From Siphonodentalium dalli (Eukaryota > Mollusca > Scaphopoda > Gadilida > Siphonodentaliidae), in contig CP136065.1 of assembly GCA_032622095.1 (NCBI GenBank), positions 249,177,474-249,241,473 on the forward strand: a stretch of 64,000 nucleotides of DNA, written 5' to 3'. Of the stretch, positions 1-12,700 are shown piece after piece. The position numbers were made by a program, and so were the translations under genes. Position 1 is the stretch's first letter, and each line of letters starts with the position of its first letter. The notes below the pieces were generated by a model. The model ran no database searches. It was not told the DNA's origin and saw only the letters and a list, made by a program, of their open reading frames with translations.

Positions 1-4
1 GCTC

Positions 5-919
5 ACAGTTATTGGCCATTATATATAAGTAGTAGCCCTAGAGTAAGAATAATAGGAAAGTTGGGAAACAACATGATAAAACAAAACGAATACGCTTCGG
101 ACATGAATAACTACGTATGCAAAACTATCGAATATCGATAATCACACTTACCATACATTTCTTGAGAGGTATAGATCCAGAAAAACTACTTTTATCAGGT
201 GAATATAATCAAAATCACGATAAAATTTGGCTCGACACAACATCATTAGCACGGAAATGTTAGGATCGATAACTCTTTCGAAAGTCGGGTTGGCGATTAC
301 CGCAATACGATATGGGAACACTGAGTACGTAACGTAACTATCACAAGTATAACGTACTCTGATAACTTATGACACTTATCGCCAAATTCATGCTTCAAAC
401 ATTTTAAACATGTCATCTTCAGCTTCTTTCATTTTATTTTTATGAAAATAAATAATAAATGGGGTGATAAATATGTATAAAATGACAAATAGAATCAAAT
501 TAGCCATTTTCCACGTGAAACTAAGGACAGGTACAAAAATTGGTGAAATATGAGTACGAACGTCAAAGTGTTCCCCTATCGTATTGCGGTAATCGCCAAC
601 CCGACTTTTCGAAAGAGTTATCGATCCTAACATTTCGTGCTAATGATGTTGTGATTTTGATTATGTTCACCTGATAAAAGTAGTTTTTCTGGATATACCT
701 CTCAAGAAATGTATGGTAAGTGTGATTATCGATATTCGATAGTTTTGCATACGTAGTTATTCATGTCCGAAGCGTATTCGTTTTGATGAGATTTCAAGTG
801 CAACAGGGGATATGGGTGGGTTTAAAAAAAATGTATTATCATGTTGTTTCCCAACTTTCCTATTATTCTTACTCTAGGGCTACTACTTAACTTATATATA
901 AATAATGGCCAATAACTGT
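5..919. repeat. Large inverted repeat with 317-353-base arms
   Basis: Bases 5-321 reappear reverse-complemented at 567-919. The arms are highly similar, apart from an extra 50-60 bases near 783-838 in the right arm and small indels. The loop (322-566) is unique. The left arm begins at the window edge, so the full structure may extend further. It could be a foldback transposon or an inverted duplication. No clear target duplication can be judged because the left flank is missing. Confidence 0.85.
388..507 (-). CDS. Possible 39-residue single-pass membrane microprotein in the inverted-repeat loop
   Basis: On the minus strand an ATG with good context (A at -3, G at +4) opens 39 codons: MANLILFVILYIFIT, more hydrophobic residues, then a charged tail KNKMKEAEDDMFKMFEA and stop. 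The frame also extends upstream to an ATG at 633, but that part lies in the repeat arm. A CCTTAG acceptor-like site lies about 15 bases upstream of the inner ATG. The hydrophobic-then-charged pattern resembles small membrane proteins, but no family is recognised and an AT-rich chance ORF is quite possible. Confidence 0.2.
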   Translation of the reverse strand: MANLILFVILYIFITPFIIYFHKNKMKEAEDDMFKMFEA

Positions 920-2151
920 GTGTTTGCTACGGTCTTGGTCACAAGTTGGTGGTCTAACGCTCACGATCACACAAAAATACGGGACTGAGCTTCAAAAGTG
1001 ATGACTGAGTCTGAGGTGAGTGTTGTTAATGTTTTGATTAGTGAAAGTAATGGACGACCACGATTCAATCGTAAGTGGAGGAATCAGGCCTGACAAAATC
1101 GTGGATAGTTTGTTCACAAAATTGCGATCGCCGATGTTGTAGATGACAATATCATGGGTTCTTCATAAGCATGTCATTGACTACCCTACACTCTTTCCAG
1201 CTATGATTTTTACTTACACGCGGCTGTGATTACGTCGCATGAGGAGGTAACCAAGGATACGCCACAATTCCGTAACTAAAATCAAACAGTGCTTGATATT
1301 TTTTTACTTGCAAACTTGACGTGAGCGTGAGCATGAGCAGTCCAACTACAGGTAACTTCCTATGAGGGAAATCTTTCCACTTATGATTGAATCGTGGTCG
1401 TCTGAACGTTCATTTGTTTTTCTTTTATTGTCCTTTTATTTATTCAATTTCAATTGAATCATTGAATCAACTTATCAAGATTCAAGGTTCAGAATCAGAT
1501 TCAGACTTTCAAGTTCAATTTCAAATTGCGGTACCTCTCAGCTTCAATTTCGCCTTCCTCAGTGTTCTGTTGAGAATACATACGACTCAATGTTCAGAAT
1601 ATTAGTGAGTTCTGATAATTATTATGATATTGAATGGATGCAAGATTGTACTAGATCATGGTTATAAACAGGAAGATGATACGTAAATCATGATAAAACA
1701 GCGCCCCCTGTGTAGAGCAGAATAATCTGCCCCTGGTTTCGAGTGTGTTCGATTCGACAGTCATAATTCCTGTCAGTTCGTCCAATCAAACCCACCAACC
1801 AAAATGTCTGCGCCCTGTAATTTTTGAGGTGACGTGTTTGATATAATTTTGTGTATAATTCATCAAAACAAAGAATTACCGAGCCAGTTGATTGCTTAAA
1901 TTATAGAAGTTTGTTACATGTAGATTATAAACTTTTCTGGCAGTGACATTGGGCCGATTGGCTGAGCAAATGAGCGACCAACCTCAGCCCGGCCCCACTC
2001 CCAGTCTCAGACCAGGTCTGCCAAATTGTGAAAATTCAAATTAATTGTGAAAGTTCATCTTAAATGTAGCTTAAAAACTGATTAAATTATGTATATCTAT
2101 AATACTCCACACCTGGTAAGTTTCATGCAATCATGCAAAAAACGGTCAATC
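920..2151. other. No recognisable feature
   Basis: No convincing gene, element or tandem array was seen. A short segment (1440-1520) is rich in TTCAA/TTGAA words, and 1700-1830 is a little more GC-balanced. A promoter or 5' UTR exon of the downstream gene could lie here but cannot be shown from the sequence. Confidence 0.4.
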
Positions 2152-2722
2152 AGGCCTGGCCTTTTAAGGCGGGCGATCGCCTTCGCCCGCCTCCGCCCGC
2201 CTGAAATTAAAATAAGGAGGGCGCCTATCGCCCTCCTCGCGTAAGTATAATAAATAAAAAAAAAAAAATTCGGTGTTGGTATCTTTTAATAAGTATATAA
2301 ATATTATGGTTTACATATGCAAATACATATATGCCTATACAGCAGAGTGCTCTACCTATCATTAGCTTATGTCAGCTTCCGGTGGGTAAGACATGGTACC
2401 TCTAATTGTGGACTCTTCTGCTATAGGGCATCCCCCCTTTACTCACATAATGTGGGTCACACAAAACTACATTTTTTCCCTCAAGAAACACAACAAAATC
2501 CACAAATATATGCCAGAATCGCTCTCAGGGACACTACATATTAAACATTTCCCGGGGGAGGACCCCCGGACCCCCCTAATCATGAGAGGGGGACACCCCC
2601 TCTCAAACTCACCCCCGCTCGCCTCTGCGAGACTCGGATGATGCTTCGCATCATATGGTCAGATAAAATAGCCCTCCTGGGATAAATCATTGCCCTCCTT
2701 CCAATTTCAAAGGGCCAGGCCT
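2152..2722. mobile_element. hAT-like non-autonomous element (571 bp)
   Basis: Terminal inverted repeats AGGCCTGGCC (2152) and GGCCAGGCCT (ending 2722) enclose a GC-rich interior with GGAGGGCG-type and CCCCC-rich stretches. The flanks read GGTCAATC on the left and GGTCAATA on the right, an 8-base target duplication with one mismatch, typical of hAT insertions. No transposase frame was seen. Confidence 0.6.
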
Positions 2723-3103
2723 GGTCAATAGGGATGCAGACTGGACCGGTTCGATCAGCGATCCTCCCCTGGACTTGAATAAGTTGGGATGGGGCGAATA
2801 TCGATTATGCTCTGTCTGTATCTGTATGATTATGTCCAAGATCCCAATAATGGTAATGTAGGACTGTAGAACTATAAGGTGTGGATTGACTTATGCAGTG
2901 ATTAGTACTACCAGTATATATAATATATAACTATGTTACATAGGAATTGCTAATGTTGCGGTCCATTGCGCCCATGGGTATCAGACAAAATCGGAAAACG
3001 TAACAATGTTTGTGTCTCAAAATAACCCTTTTAAAGCGGCACTCAGCTGTTTACAATGCGGTCAGAACCTTCAACATCAACGCTACATGGTTGTGGATTT
3101 TAT

Positions 3104-3346
3104 AGCATGTTGAAACTGCATTGAAGTTATAATGGATTATGTTGAAGATGAAAGAAATCACTATGCTATTATCGTATATATATTGCACAATAGACTAATT
3201 AACACAATTCAGTGTTGGTATACTTTTTAGGCACTGTGATGGGACATTTCAACGCTACTGCCTATGTGCGTTTAACTTGAACGTGATTTCTTTCATCTTC
3301 AACACAGTCCATTATAACTTCAATGCAGTTTCAACATGCTATATTA
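3104..3346. repeat. Short foldback element, about 70-base arms
   Basis: TAGCATGTTGAAACTGCATT (about 3111) and the sequence after it return reverse-complemented at about 3277-3343. Roughly 105 bases of unrelated sequence lie between the arms. It looks like a small MITE or foldback; the boundaries are approximate. Confidence 0.55.
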
Positions 3347-3359
3347 TCGTACCGGTATA

Positions 3360-4800
3360 TTAATTTTTTTGTTATTTATGTTCACCTCAGAATTTTCCCA
3401 CTCCTATGTTCTCCAATCGGATGGCAGTGTAGTTGCCATTCAAAATGATGTTGGAAAAGATGACACGATAAATTAGGTTTGATTGAGCCCTTTAAGGGAA
3501 ATAAGTTCGGAGATCTACAGCATTTGAGATCTTAACTTGTCTGGTGACAAGTTGTGGTAATCTGACAACTTACCGGTAGTGTCATGTAGTCTATACCATA
3601 CTGTTCTGTCATGCACATTTTACCTATTAATTCCTCACTTTTGTCACATTCCAGAGTGTGGATCCTGGGATCAAAATTGGCTGATAAAATCATGAATATC
3701 GCGATGAAACAAATCATAGACACAGGTCTGCCCATCATTTTGTGTATTCTACCCCATCCAAAAATTTAGTAAATACATGGAATTATACATGTCAGAAGAA
3801 TTGACTTTTCTGTGGGTGAAAACTATTGACAATAATTGGTTGCTACATTGTATTTAATCTTCCATTCCACGGATTTCATGTCGTTTGACATGTTTCCGAT
3901 TCCAGGTAGGACAGTAGGAACATGTAGTTCGTCATTTTTTTTAAAGAAAGAGATTTTTTATAAATAGTAAGTGTGTTGATTTTATAACATACTAGTAACT
4001 ATCTGTGCCATTTTCTTATATAATTGTAATGAAAATTCCATTTTATTGTCATTTAATTCAGCAGAAATACAACTTGTACACAAAACATGTAAACATCATT
4101 ATTAACAAGGAAACTGAAAGTAAGATTCTGGAATCATATCAGGTATGGCAGTTTCTTAATCAACTACCGCATTTTATTAGCCATCAAGATAGCCTGAAAA
4201 TCACCGTTATATTATATACGGTAGCATATAGATGACAATATATCTGCCCATCATATCATGGTCGGCAGGCCCGTTGTCGGCAAAAACAGGCCTCTCAGGT
4301 CATCACAAAGATTACCGATGTATCGCTGATGGAACCCATGGCATCGTTCTGTTTCATTCAGAGTCGCCTCCACCGCAGTATGTTGCACTGACGGTTATCT
4401 CTACCGCTTTGATGTAACGACATTGAAACTGTGTTCCGTTAACAATAGAACCATGTTGACAGTCAATTTTCAATGTGGTCTCATGGCGGTTCCAATGATG
4501 CTTCAATGTGTCATCCAGACTGACACTTATTTTGAGAATATGTGTGTACATGTATGTTATTTGCAGACATGGTTGATTGATCAGTATACATGTAGTTGTT
4601 TATTGAAGTTAAAATATTGACAGCCAGATGTGCTTTCAGATTAAAATGAATAAAATGTCCCTGTTGCTTGCATGATTTGATTTTAATTGACTCACGTCAT
4701 GTATATAGAAGGCCAAATCCACATTATTAATTGCTGAAGAATAATTCATTGTAAGAGAAGTCAATTGCACTGAAGCCCAATTCAATTACAATTATTATTC
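3360..4800. other. No recognisable feature
   Basis: Ordinary AT-rich sequence. The short open frames on both strands (for example around 3532-3738 and 4354-4620) lack splice context, homology that I recognise or codon bias, and are treated as chance. Confidence 0.4.
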
Positions 4801-4805
4801 TGATC

Positions 4806-4969
4806 TCACACCCCTGCCAGATGACTAGTTAACTATGTGGAGCCAATCGGATTTTAAGTCACACCCCTGCCAGATGACTAGTTAACTACATGTATGTGGA
4901 GCCAATCGGATTGTAAGTCACACCCCTGCCAGATGACTAGTTAACTATGTGGAGCCAATCGGATTGTAA
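4806..4969. repeat. Three-copy tandem repeat (about 53-59 bp)
   Basis: Three consecutive units start with CACACCCCTGCCAGATGACT and end GGAGCCAATCGGATT. The middle unit has a small ACATGT insertion. The array stops just before the target duplication of the neighbouring hAT element. Confidence 0.8.
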
Positions 4970-4984
4970 GACCAAACTATTGAT

Positions 4985-5826
4985 TAGGGCCCTGCGAATC
5001 GGTTGTTTTCATTTCGAATCGAATCACAAATCAAATCAGGCAAACGATTCAAAATCGAATCTCGAATCGAATCATTGTTACTGAGCCAATCGAGATCAAA
5101 TACATAGAACTTCGAAAAAACATCTAAAATTGCCTGGTGAAAACCACCTGGTGATCGTCGATGTAGTGCATTATCCACAGATTATGTGCTTATCTACACA
5201 CTGCTGTGCATTTTCTGTGCCTAAGTAATCATTAAGTACAGATAAAAGAATACATGCATGATAGAACCAATGTCGACATAAATACGGACAAGCCTACCGC
5301 ATTATGCCTGCTTAATTTCGTTGAATAGCGCAGTATTTTCGCTACCCTTGCGATGATTGTGTTGTTGAACTGACAGACTTAACGGATAATGTTTACAAAA
5401 ATAATCATAACTTAGATTCAGACTCGCATTTATGCAAATCAAACAAAGATCTAAAATCTGGCACACATGTGTGTTATGGAATTCCCATGATTCCTGGAAC
5501 AACACGTACTAGCACACAGCCTTGAATGGCAATTTTGTTGTTCTTACAAATTGGGTCGATTAATTATAGATTAGTTCGTGATAACATTACATGTCCTGCC
5601 ATCGGACTCGGATATAACGGTACGTGTATACATGTACGTTTAAGTCGTTTACAACATTATTATAGTGAATTATCTTTTCTGGTGAGAGTAATGTGGTCTG
5701 TAGAAAGCACCAAAAAGCACCTGTCACCAAAGATTTGGCAAAATCCGAATCATGGTAGCCGGAATCAAATCGTATCAGACGAAAGATTTCGAATCGCATC
5801 GAATCGAACCAATTTGCAGGGCCCTA
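4985..5826. mobile_element. hAT-like non-autonomous element (842 bp) with exact 8-bp TSD
   Basis: The ends are TAGGGCCCTGCGAATCG and, inverted, TTTGCAGGGCCCTA. Subterminal regions are rich in GAATCGAATC words in opposite orientations. CTATTGAT is present exactly on both sides (4977-4984 and 5827-5834). The 163-residue open frame starting at 5526 lies mostly inside the element, crosses its end and has no recognisable domain, so it is not called as a gene. A relative with the same TIR type is at 23368-24551. Confidence 0.85.
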
Positions 5827-6029
5827 CTATTGATGTGCTATTCCTTGGCCAGTTGGGTAATTACAGTATTACGTGGAGGGGATTACCCATTACTTACATC
5901 AATAATTGCGCTGAAGAATTCAATTGCGCTGAAGCACAATTAATTTTTAATTTAGCTAGAATGCAATTGAGTTGCCCTTCAGTGCAGTTGGATTATGCTT
6001 CAGTACAATTGAATTAGCTCAACTTGACT

Positions 6030-6560
6030 TGTCAATGAAATTTGTCATGACTGTAGATGGGAACGAGTCATTTTGGGGTAATTCGGCATAATAACATGGC
6101 CACCACCGGCCATCTTGGATTTCAAAATTCAATCCAGTGGCACGGGCTAAGTCCGTACTGTTTGTCTGATCATCATGAGATTTGTCATGGATGTTCATGA
6201 CATGTGGATGGAAACAAGTCATTTTTGGGTCATTCGGTCATAAAACATAGCTGCTGGCAGCCATTTTTAATTTTGCTCTTTGCAGACCGCATCCCTCATT
6301 TGATCATCACCAAACTTCTAGATGGAGCCATCCAATTTGTACGAATTTCATTGAAATACTTGGCCACCATTGGCCATCTTGGATTTTACTCTTTGTAAGA
6401 CTAAATCCCTCGGCAGACCCTACACCACCTCCCACATCCGATCATCACCAAACTTCATATGGATCTTCAAGGTGACCTCTAGATGGGAGCCTCCTATCTT
6501 TACCGAAATTTGTTAAAAAACATGGCTGCCAGCAGCCATTTTGGATTTAAAAACTTTGCA
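6030..6560. repeat. Degenerate copies of the GGGAACGAGTCATTTTGGGG family
   Basis: Repeated motifs (AGATGGGAACGAGTCATTTT, GGCCATCTTGGATT, TTTACTCTTTG) match the long tandem elements at 27166-28582 and 48368-50276, but here they are diverged and lack the family ends. Confidence 0.6.
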
Positions 6561-6602
6561 CTCTTCACATATAATCCAACAATCTTATGTTTTTTTTCAC
6601 AG

Positions 6603-6623
6603 ATAAAAATGCTGAATACATAA
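6603..6623 (+). promoter_or_regulatory. Start of the first coding exon: acceptor and tiny uORF
   Basis: TTTTTTTTCACAG ending at 6602 is a good 3' splice site, so the ATG exon is probably preceded by an untranslated exon upstream. In the 21-nt leader an ATG at 6609 opens a four-codon uORF (M-L-N-T) whose TAA (6621-6623) directly abuts the main ATG at 6624. This could affect initiation if transcripts are spliced here. Confidence 0.5.
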
Positions 6624-6789
6624 ATGGATACGCAACCTGCCTATCTTCGAGGAAGGGGCAGGGGTAGAGGGCGAGGTGAGGGCCATTTTGGTGGTGGCCA
6701 GCAAGTGGGCAGAAATACACAGGTGAATGGGCAGAACAGATTTAGTGATAGCCAAAAAGAAAATACTGCAAATGTATGGAAAAAACAAG
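6624..6789 (+). CDS. NFXL1: NFXL1 exon 1 (residues 1-55)
   Basis: Encodes [20 protein letters not shown], then a Gly/Gln/Asn-rich stretch ending in NVWKKQ. The donor AAG|GTATGT leaves phase 1. RG-rich starts also occur in vertebrate NFXL1. This start was chosen because an acceptor and a stop (TAA) lie directly upstream. Low-complexity and poorly conserved, so homology is weak; support comes from phase agreement with exon 2. Confidence 0.75.
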
Positions 6790-9700
6790 GTATGTTTATA
6801 GTGGCATTCCAAGTGACAATTTTGGTGTTATTTCACTTCAGAATATCTAATATCACATATATGTATTGAATGACAGATTTTCATCAATAATACCTGCTAG
6901 AATGTGGAGTTCAAATCATCAGCCAATACGCCAAGGATTTGATAGCAAACAATATGTAATCGGGGTTCACGATTGGATGGCTAGTGGCATCTAATCGCGA
7001 GCACGGGTGGCACGTGATGTTCGATTGAATATCAGAATGTAGGGTATCATATAATCCCATATCCCATAATATGTCAAATATAGGGAATTATCGAAATATT
7101 AAATACAACGAAAAAGCGAATTAGGAAAATACAGCGAAATAGCGGAATAAAAAATGCAGCAAAATGGCGAAATAGAGCGAAATATTGAAATAGGAAATTA
7201 TTTTTATTAACTAAATAACGGAGATATTTGAAGAAGTGTTTTTGACGAAATAACGGAAATATTTGAAGAAGTGTTTTAAAGAGCGTAACCCAAAACTCCC
7301 CAAGCCCACCCACCCTATAGAAGAATTTGACTTATATTTCACCAGAGTTGATCTATTGTGGTGTTGCAATTTCTCATACAAATCGCCGTTATTTCGTAAA
7401 GGTACATTCTTTATAGAGTTATTACCCTTCAGATTAAATATGATAGTCAATCGAAACCACGCGTGCCTCCCGTGGTCACGATTGTATGCCAATAGCCATC
7501 ATATCGTGAACCCCGATATGATATCTTTTGGTAGTCAAGTGTGTGCGTATTAGGTGAATCATGACACTGAATCCAATCAGCCAACAGAAGCCACATTCTC
7601 TCTCTCTTTACTAGTATGTAATCATACATTCAGCCTCTCATTCATTTGTAGGGGGAGAACAACCCATAGGCATGTGGTCTATGTCATGGAAGCCATCATT
7701 GCAATGCAAGCTAGCCATAGTGGGTATATGTTCGATTCCCGGTATGGGTCAGGCTGAGAATTATCTTCTAAAAAAAATAGTCACTTTGTTGGCTGATTTC
7801 ATCATTAGGGATGTAATACCATCCAAAAAGGCCGGACTCGGTCAAAAAAATGAAAATAAATAACTTGCCTCTTAATAAAGTCTATAAATGGTGTAGCATC
7901 TCGTTGATAATTATAACTATATATTTTTTCAGCCACCAGGCATAAGGAGGAAGAAGTGGATGTAATACCATCCAAAAATAAATAACTTGCCTCTTAATAA
8001 AGTCTATAAATGGTGTAGCATCTCGTTGATAATTATAACTATATATTTTTTCAGCCACCAGGCATAAGGAGGAAGAAGTGGATGTAATACCATCCAAAAA
8101 TAAATAACTTGCCTCTTAATAAAGTCTATAAATGGTGTAGCATCTCGTTGATAATTATAACTATATATTTGTTCAGCCACCAGGCATAAGGAGGAAGAAG
8201 TGGATGTAATACCATCCAAAAATAAATAACTTGCCTCTTAATAAAGTCTATTAATGGTGTAGCATCTCGTTGATAATTATAACTATATATTTTTTCAGCC
8301 ACCAGGCATAAGGAGGAAGAAGTGGTTGATAATTATAACTATATATTTTTTCAGCCACCAGGCATAAGGAGGAAGAAGTGGTTGATAATTATAACTATAT
8401 ATTTTTTCAGCCACCAGGCATAAGGAGGAAGAAGTGGATGTAATACCATCCAAAAATAAATAACTTGCCTCTTAATAAAGTCTATAAATGGTGTAGCATC
8501 TCGTTGATAATTATAACTATATATTTTTTCAGCCACCAGGCATAAGGAGGAAGAAGTGGTTGATAATTATAACTATATATTTTTTCAGCCACCAGGCATA
8601 AGGAGGAAGAAGTGGTCGATAATTATAACTATATATTTTTTCAGCCACCAGACATAAGGAGGAAGAAGTGGATGTAATACCATCCAAAAATAAATAACTT
8701 GCCTCTTAATAAAGTCTATAAATAGTGTAGCATCTCGTTGATAATTATAACTATATATTTTTTCAGCCACCAGGCATAAGGAGGAAGAAGTGGATGTAAT
8801 ACCATCCAAAAATAAATAACTTGCCTCTTAATAAAGTCTATAAATGGTGTAGCATCTCGTTGATAATTATAACTATATATTTGTTCAGCCACCAGGCATA
8901 AGGAGGAAGAAGTGGATGTAATACCATCCAAAAATAAATAACTTGCCTCTTAATAAAGTCTATAAATGGTGTAGCATCTCGTTGATAATTATAACTATAT
9001 ATTTTTTCAGCCACCAGGCATAAGGAGGAAGAAGTGGATGTAATACCATCCAAAAATAAATAACTTGCCTCTTAATAAAGTCTATAAATGGTGTAGCATC
9101 TCGTTGATAATTATAACTATATATTTGTTCAGCCACCAGGCATAAGGAGGAAGAAGTGGATGTAATACCATCCAAAAATAAATAACTTGCCTCTTAATAA
9201 AGTCTATAAATGGTGTAGCATCTCGTTGATAATTATAACTATATATTTGTTCAGCCACCAGGCATAAGGAGGAAGAAGTGGATGTAATACCATCCAAAAA
9301 TAAATAACTTGCCTCTTAATAAAGTCTATAAATGGTGTAGCATCTCGTTGATAATTATAACTATATATTTTTTCAGCCACCAGACATAAGGAGGAAGAAG
9401 TGGATGTAATACCATCCAAAAATAAATAACTTGCCTCTTAATAAAGTCTATAAATGGTGTAGCATCTCGTCGATAATTATAACTATATATTTTTTCAGCC
9501 ACCAGACATAAGGAGGAAGAAGTGGATGTAATACCATCCAAAAATAAATAACTTGCCTCTTAATAAAGTCTATATAAATGGTGTAGCATCTCGTTGATAA
9601 TTATAACTATATATTTTTTCAGCCACCAGGTATAAGGAGGAAGAAGTGGATGTAATACCATCCAAAAATTAATAACTTGCCTCTTAATAAAGTCTATAAA

Positions 9701-12700
9701 TGGTGTAGCATCTCGTTGATAATTATAACTTTATATTTTTTCAGCCATCAGGCATAAGGAGGAAGAAGTGGTCGAGTCACAACCTCTTAATAAAGTCTAT
9801 AAATGGTGTAGCATCTCGTTGATAATTATAACTATATATTTTTTCAGCCACCAAGCGTAAGGAGGAAGAAGTGGTCGAGAGGCATAAGGAGGAAGAAGTC
9901 GTCGAGTCACAACCTGTAGAGTTGAGGTTTCAAGATGCATCAAAGAAACTACAGGCATCTGTAAAACGTCACGTGGAAGACTTCGACGATGTGTCATCCG
10001 AGGACGAAGATGACATTGCTGACAATGTCATGCAGTCAATTTTCAAATCTTACTCATCGCTTGGTAAGAATATTGCTTGAAATAATCTGATGAATCATTG
10101 TTTCATATACAACCACAATTTTTAATGCTACGGCTCATAACTGGTGAATACATGTATGTGAAACTTATACCAATGAGGTCATTATGAGGAGTAGCTGAAA
10201 AGTATTACTGATATCTATAGTGCACATACATTAACCCTTTACCCAACAGAAGGGCCCTGTGCCAATGCATTCTCTTATATATGCGAGTCGACCATAGGTC
10301 GCCTCGCATATATAAGAGAATGCATTGGCTTAACACATTAAAAATTATAAAATTGTTAAAGAATGTAAGAAAAAATTGGTAAAAAGTGTTAAAAAAAGAT
10401 TTTTTTTAGGCCAATGCATTCTCTTATATATGCGAGGCGACCTATGGTCGACTCGCATATATAAGAGAATGCATTGGCACAGGGCATAACTGTACCTATC
10501 ACAATGTGGTCAAGGAGCCGGTTCCAATGATATCCATATTTGTATGGTTTTATTGAGACAGACCGAAGATATTTTTGGCTGTTGAAGCTTTATTTGGCCG
10601 GTTTTGGCCGGTTTGTTGGGTAAAGGGCTAATTCAGATTGTTTGGCTTCGGCAATCCGCTACAGCAACAGTATGCCGTGGCCCAGTTTGCTTCAGCAAAT
10701 TGCTTCGGCAATGCTGATTGCCGTAGCCAATTATGAAGGCTGTATAGTGCACATAAATCATAATAATCCAGCTACAATTTATAATCACCCCTTGACCATG
10801 TCAATTTTTCACAATGATAATGCATGTATTTTATATTCGCTATCGTGCTTCTTTAAAAATTTTATTTACTGTTTATAGTTGAACACTTTTATTTTAATAG
10901 ACTTGGTTTCATTAAAGGGGTACTGTACACTAAGATAGGTGATTTTTTTTATTTACTCCCATTGAAATAACTTTCAAGTTAGATTGTGTTCGTGTTTTTA
11001 TGAGTTTCGTATAAACCTAATTTAGCGAAGAAAATATTGATCTTGGAAACAAAAATATTACGATTTCAAACTACGCGCCATGTTTTTGACCTTCACCGGA
11101 GAAGACGCAAGTCGCAGGAAGAACCGGAAGTTCATTGCTCACAGCTTCGATTGATGCATTCAATCTCTTCCATCGAACAATCTCACTCCCTATAAAATAC
11201 TTGACGCTTGTTTCTTTCTCCTTTTTTCCCGAATCGGTTATAACGGGCCTTCTTTTGCAGGTAACATGTTATGTTTGCAACTCAATAATGTTCGCGAATG
11301 GCCGCCGATAAAAGACACGCAACATATGCGATTTCAAGAACGGTAACTCGTAATGGCATAATTCTCCATTTTATGACTCCAGCCATAAATGAATTTATAT
11401 TAAATAATTCAATTTTACTTTTACGATAGCCTGTTAACCGGAACGTTTTCAGTAGACATCGTCGACTCAAATTAGTTATTTTATAATATAATATTCATAT
11501 TAGATCGCTATTGTCACTGGGAATTTATTGAAATTGGGGTACAGTACCCCTTTAACCCTTTCTTTTAATACTCAGTTCCCTTAGGAAATGTTCAGATAAT
11601 AGGCCGTTTGTTGAACTTATTATCTGAACATTTCCCACAAATGTATATGAATCTTCTGCACTTGTTTATCTTTTTGTCTGGCTAACGTCTGCTCATATAT
11701 CCTTAAAGTTACTCAATCTGATTCGATGGTCCCCATATAATCAGATTCCAACAACAACAACATTTTTAGAAATGCCGCTTCACTTATCAGAATCGATTAA
11801 TTGCCCGAAAATAATGCTAACCACTGTCAATTTTAGTATAAAATTGCCCGAAATGTGTTATTTATCAACATGTTATTCGATGAAATTTGGCCTTATTATC
11901 AAAACAAAACAAAGCCTCTTGATTTTAGAATCAAATATTTTTTACCCCCGAAAACAAATAAATAGTAATTGAGGGGCGCTTAATTGTATTATGCATCTTT
12001 AACATACCTCCAAATGAATAATAGACTATTCCGGTCTATAATTTTGTAACTGAATGGGATAATTCATTGTTCAGACAAGATATCCTGTCTTATTATAAAT
12101 GATTTATAAATTATCTTCCGGTGTATTCCAGAAGTAACAAAGTTATGAGGGGTTACCGGTTTATAGTAATCAGCTATTCCGTCTGTCCACCAGTCTAGTG
12201 GGGTGTGTACAAGTCTGTCCGTCAGTCTAGTAGGGTGTGTCCACAACTTTGTCCGAGCTTGTATTTATATGTTTTACAGTAAATTTGGTTTTAATCTTGA
12301 CACAGATATTCCATACCATGGAATCCTGTCCACCTGCGATTATGAGGTTCTTCTGACTTTATATAGTAGCGTTATCCCACTTTTCGACTATCACAACATG
12401 TATAATTTTGTCTGAGCTTGTATTTTTTTTTTCCGAAATTTTTTTTTTTATTAATATGGGGACCATTAACCCCTTACACAACAAAACGGCCAAAACCGAC
12501 CAAATAAAGCTTCAACAGCCTAAAATATCTTCGGTCTGTCTCAATAGAACCATACAAATATGGATATCATTGGAACCGGCTCCTTGACCACATTGTGATA
12601 GTTACAGTTATGCCCTGTGCCAATGCATTCTCTTATATATGCAATATAAGAGAATGCATTGGCCTAAAAAAAATCTTTTTTTAACACTTTTTACCATTTT

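Noticed and set aside
5526-6017. 163-codon ORF
   Set aside because: Crosses the end of a hAT-like element into unrelated sequence. No domain; chance frame.
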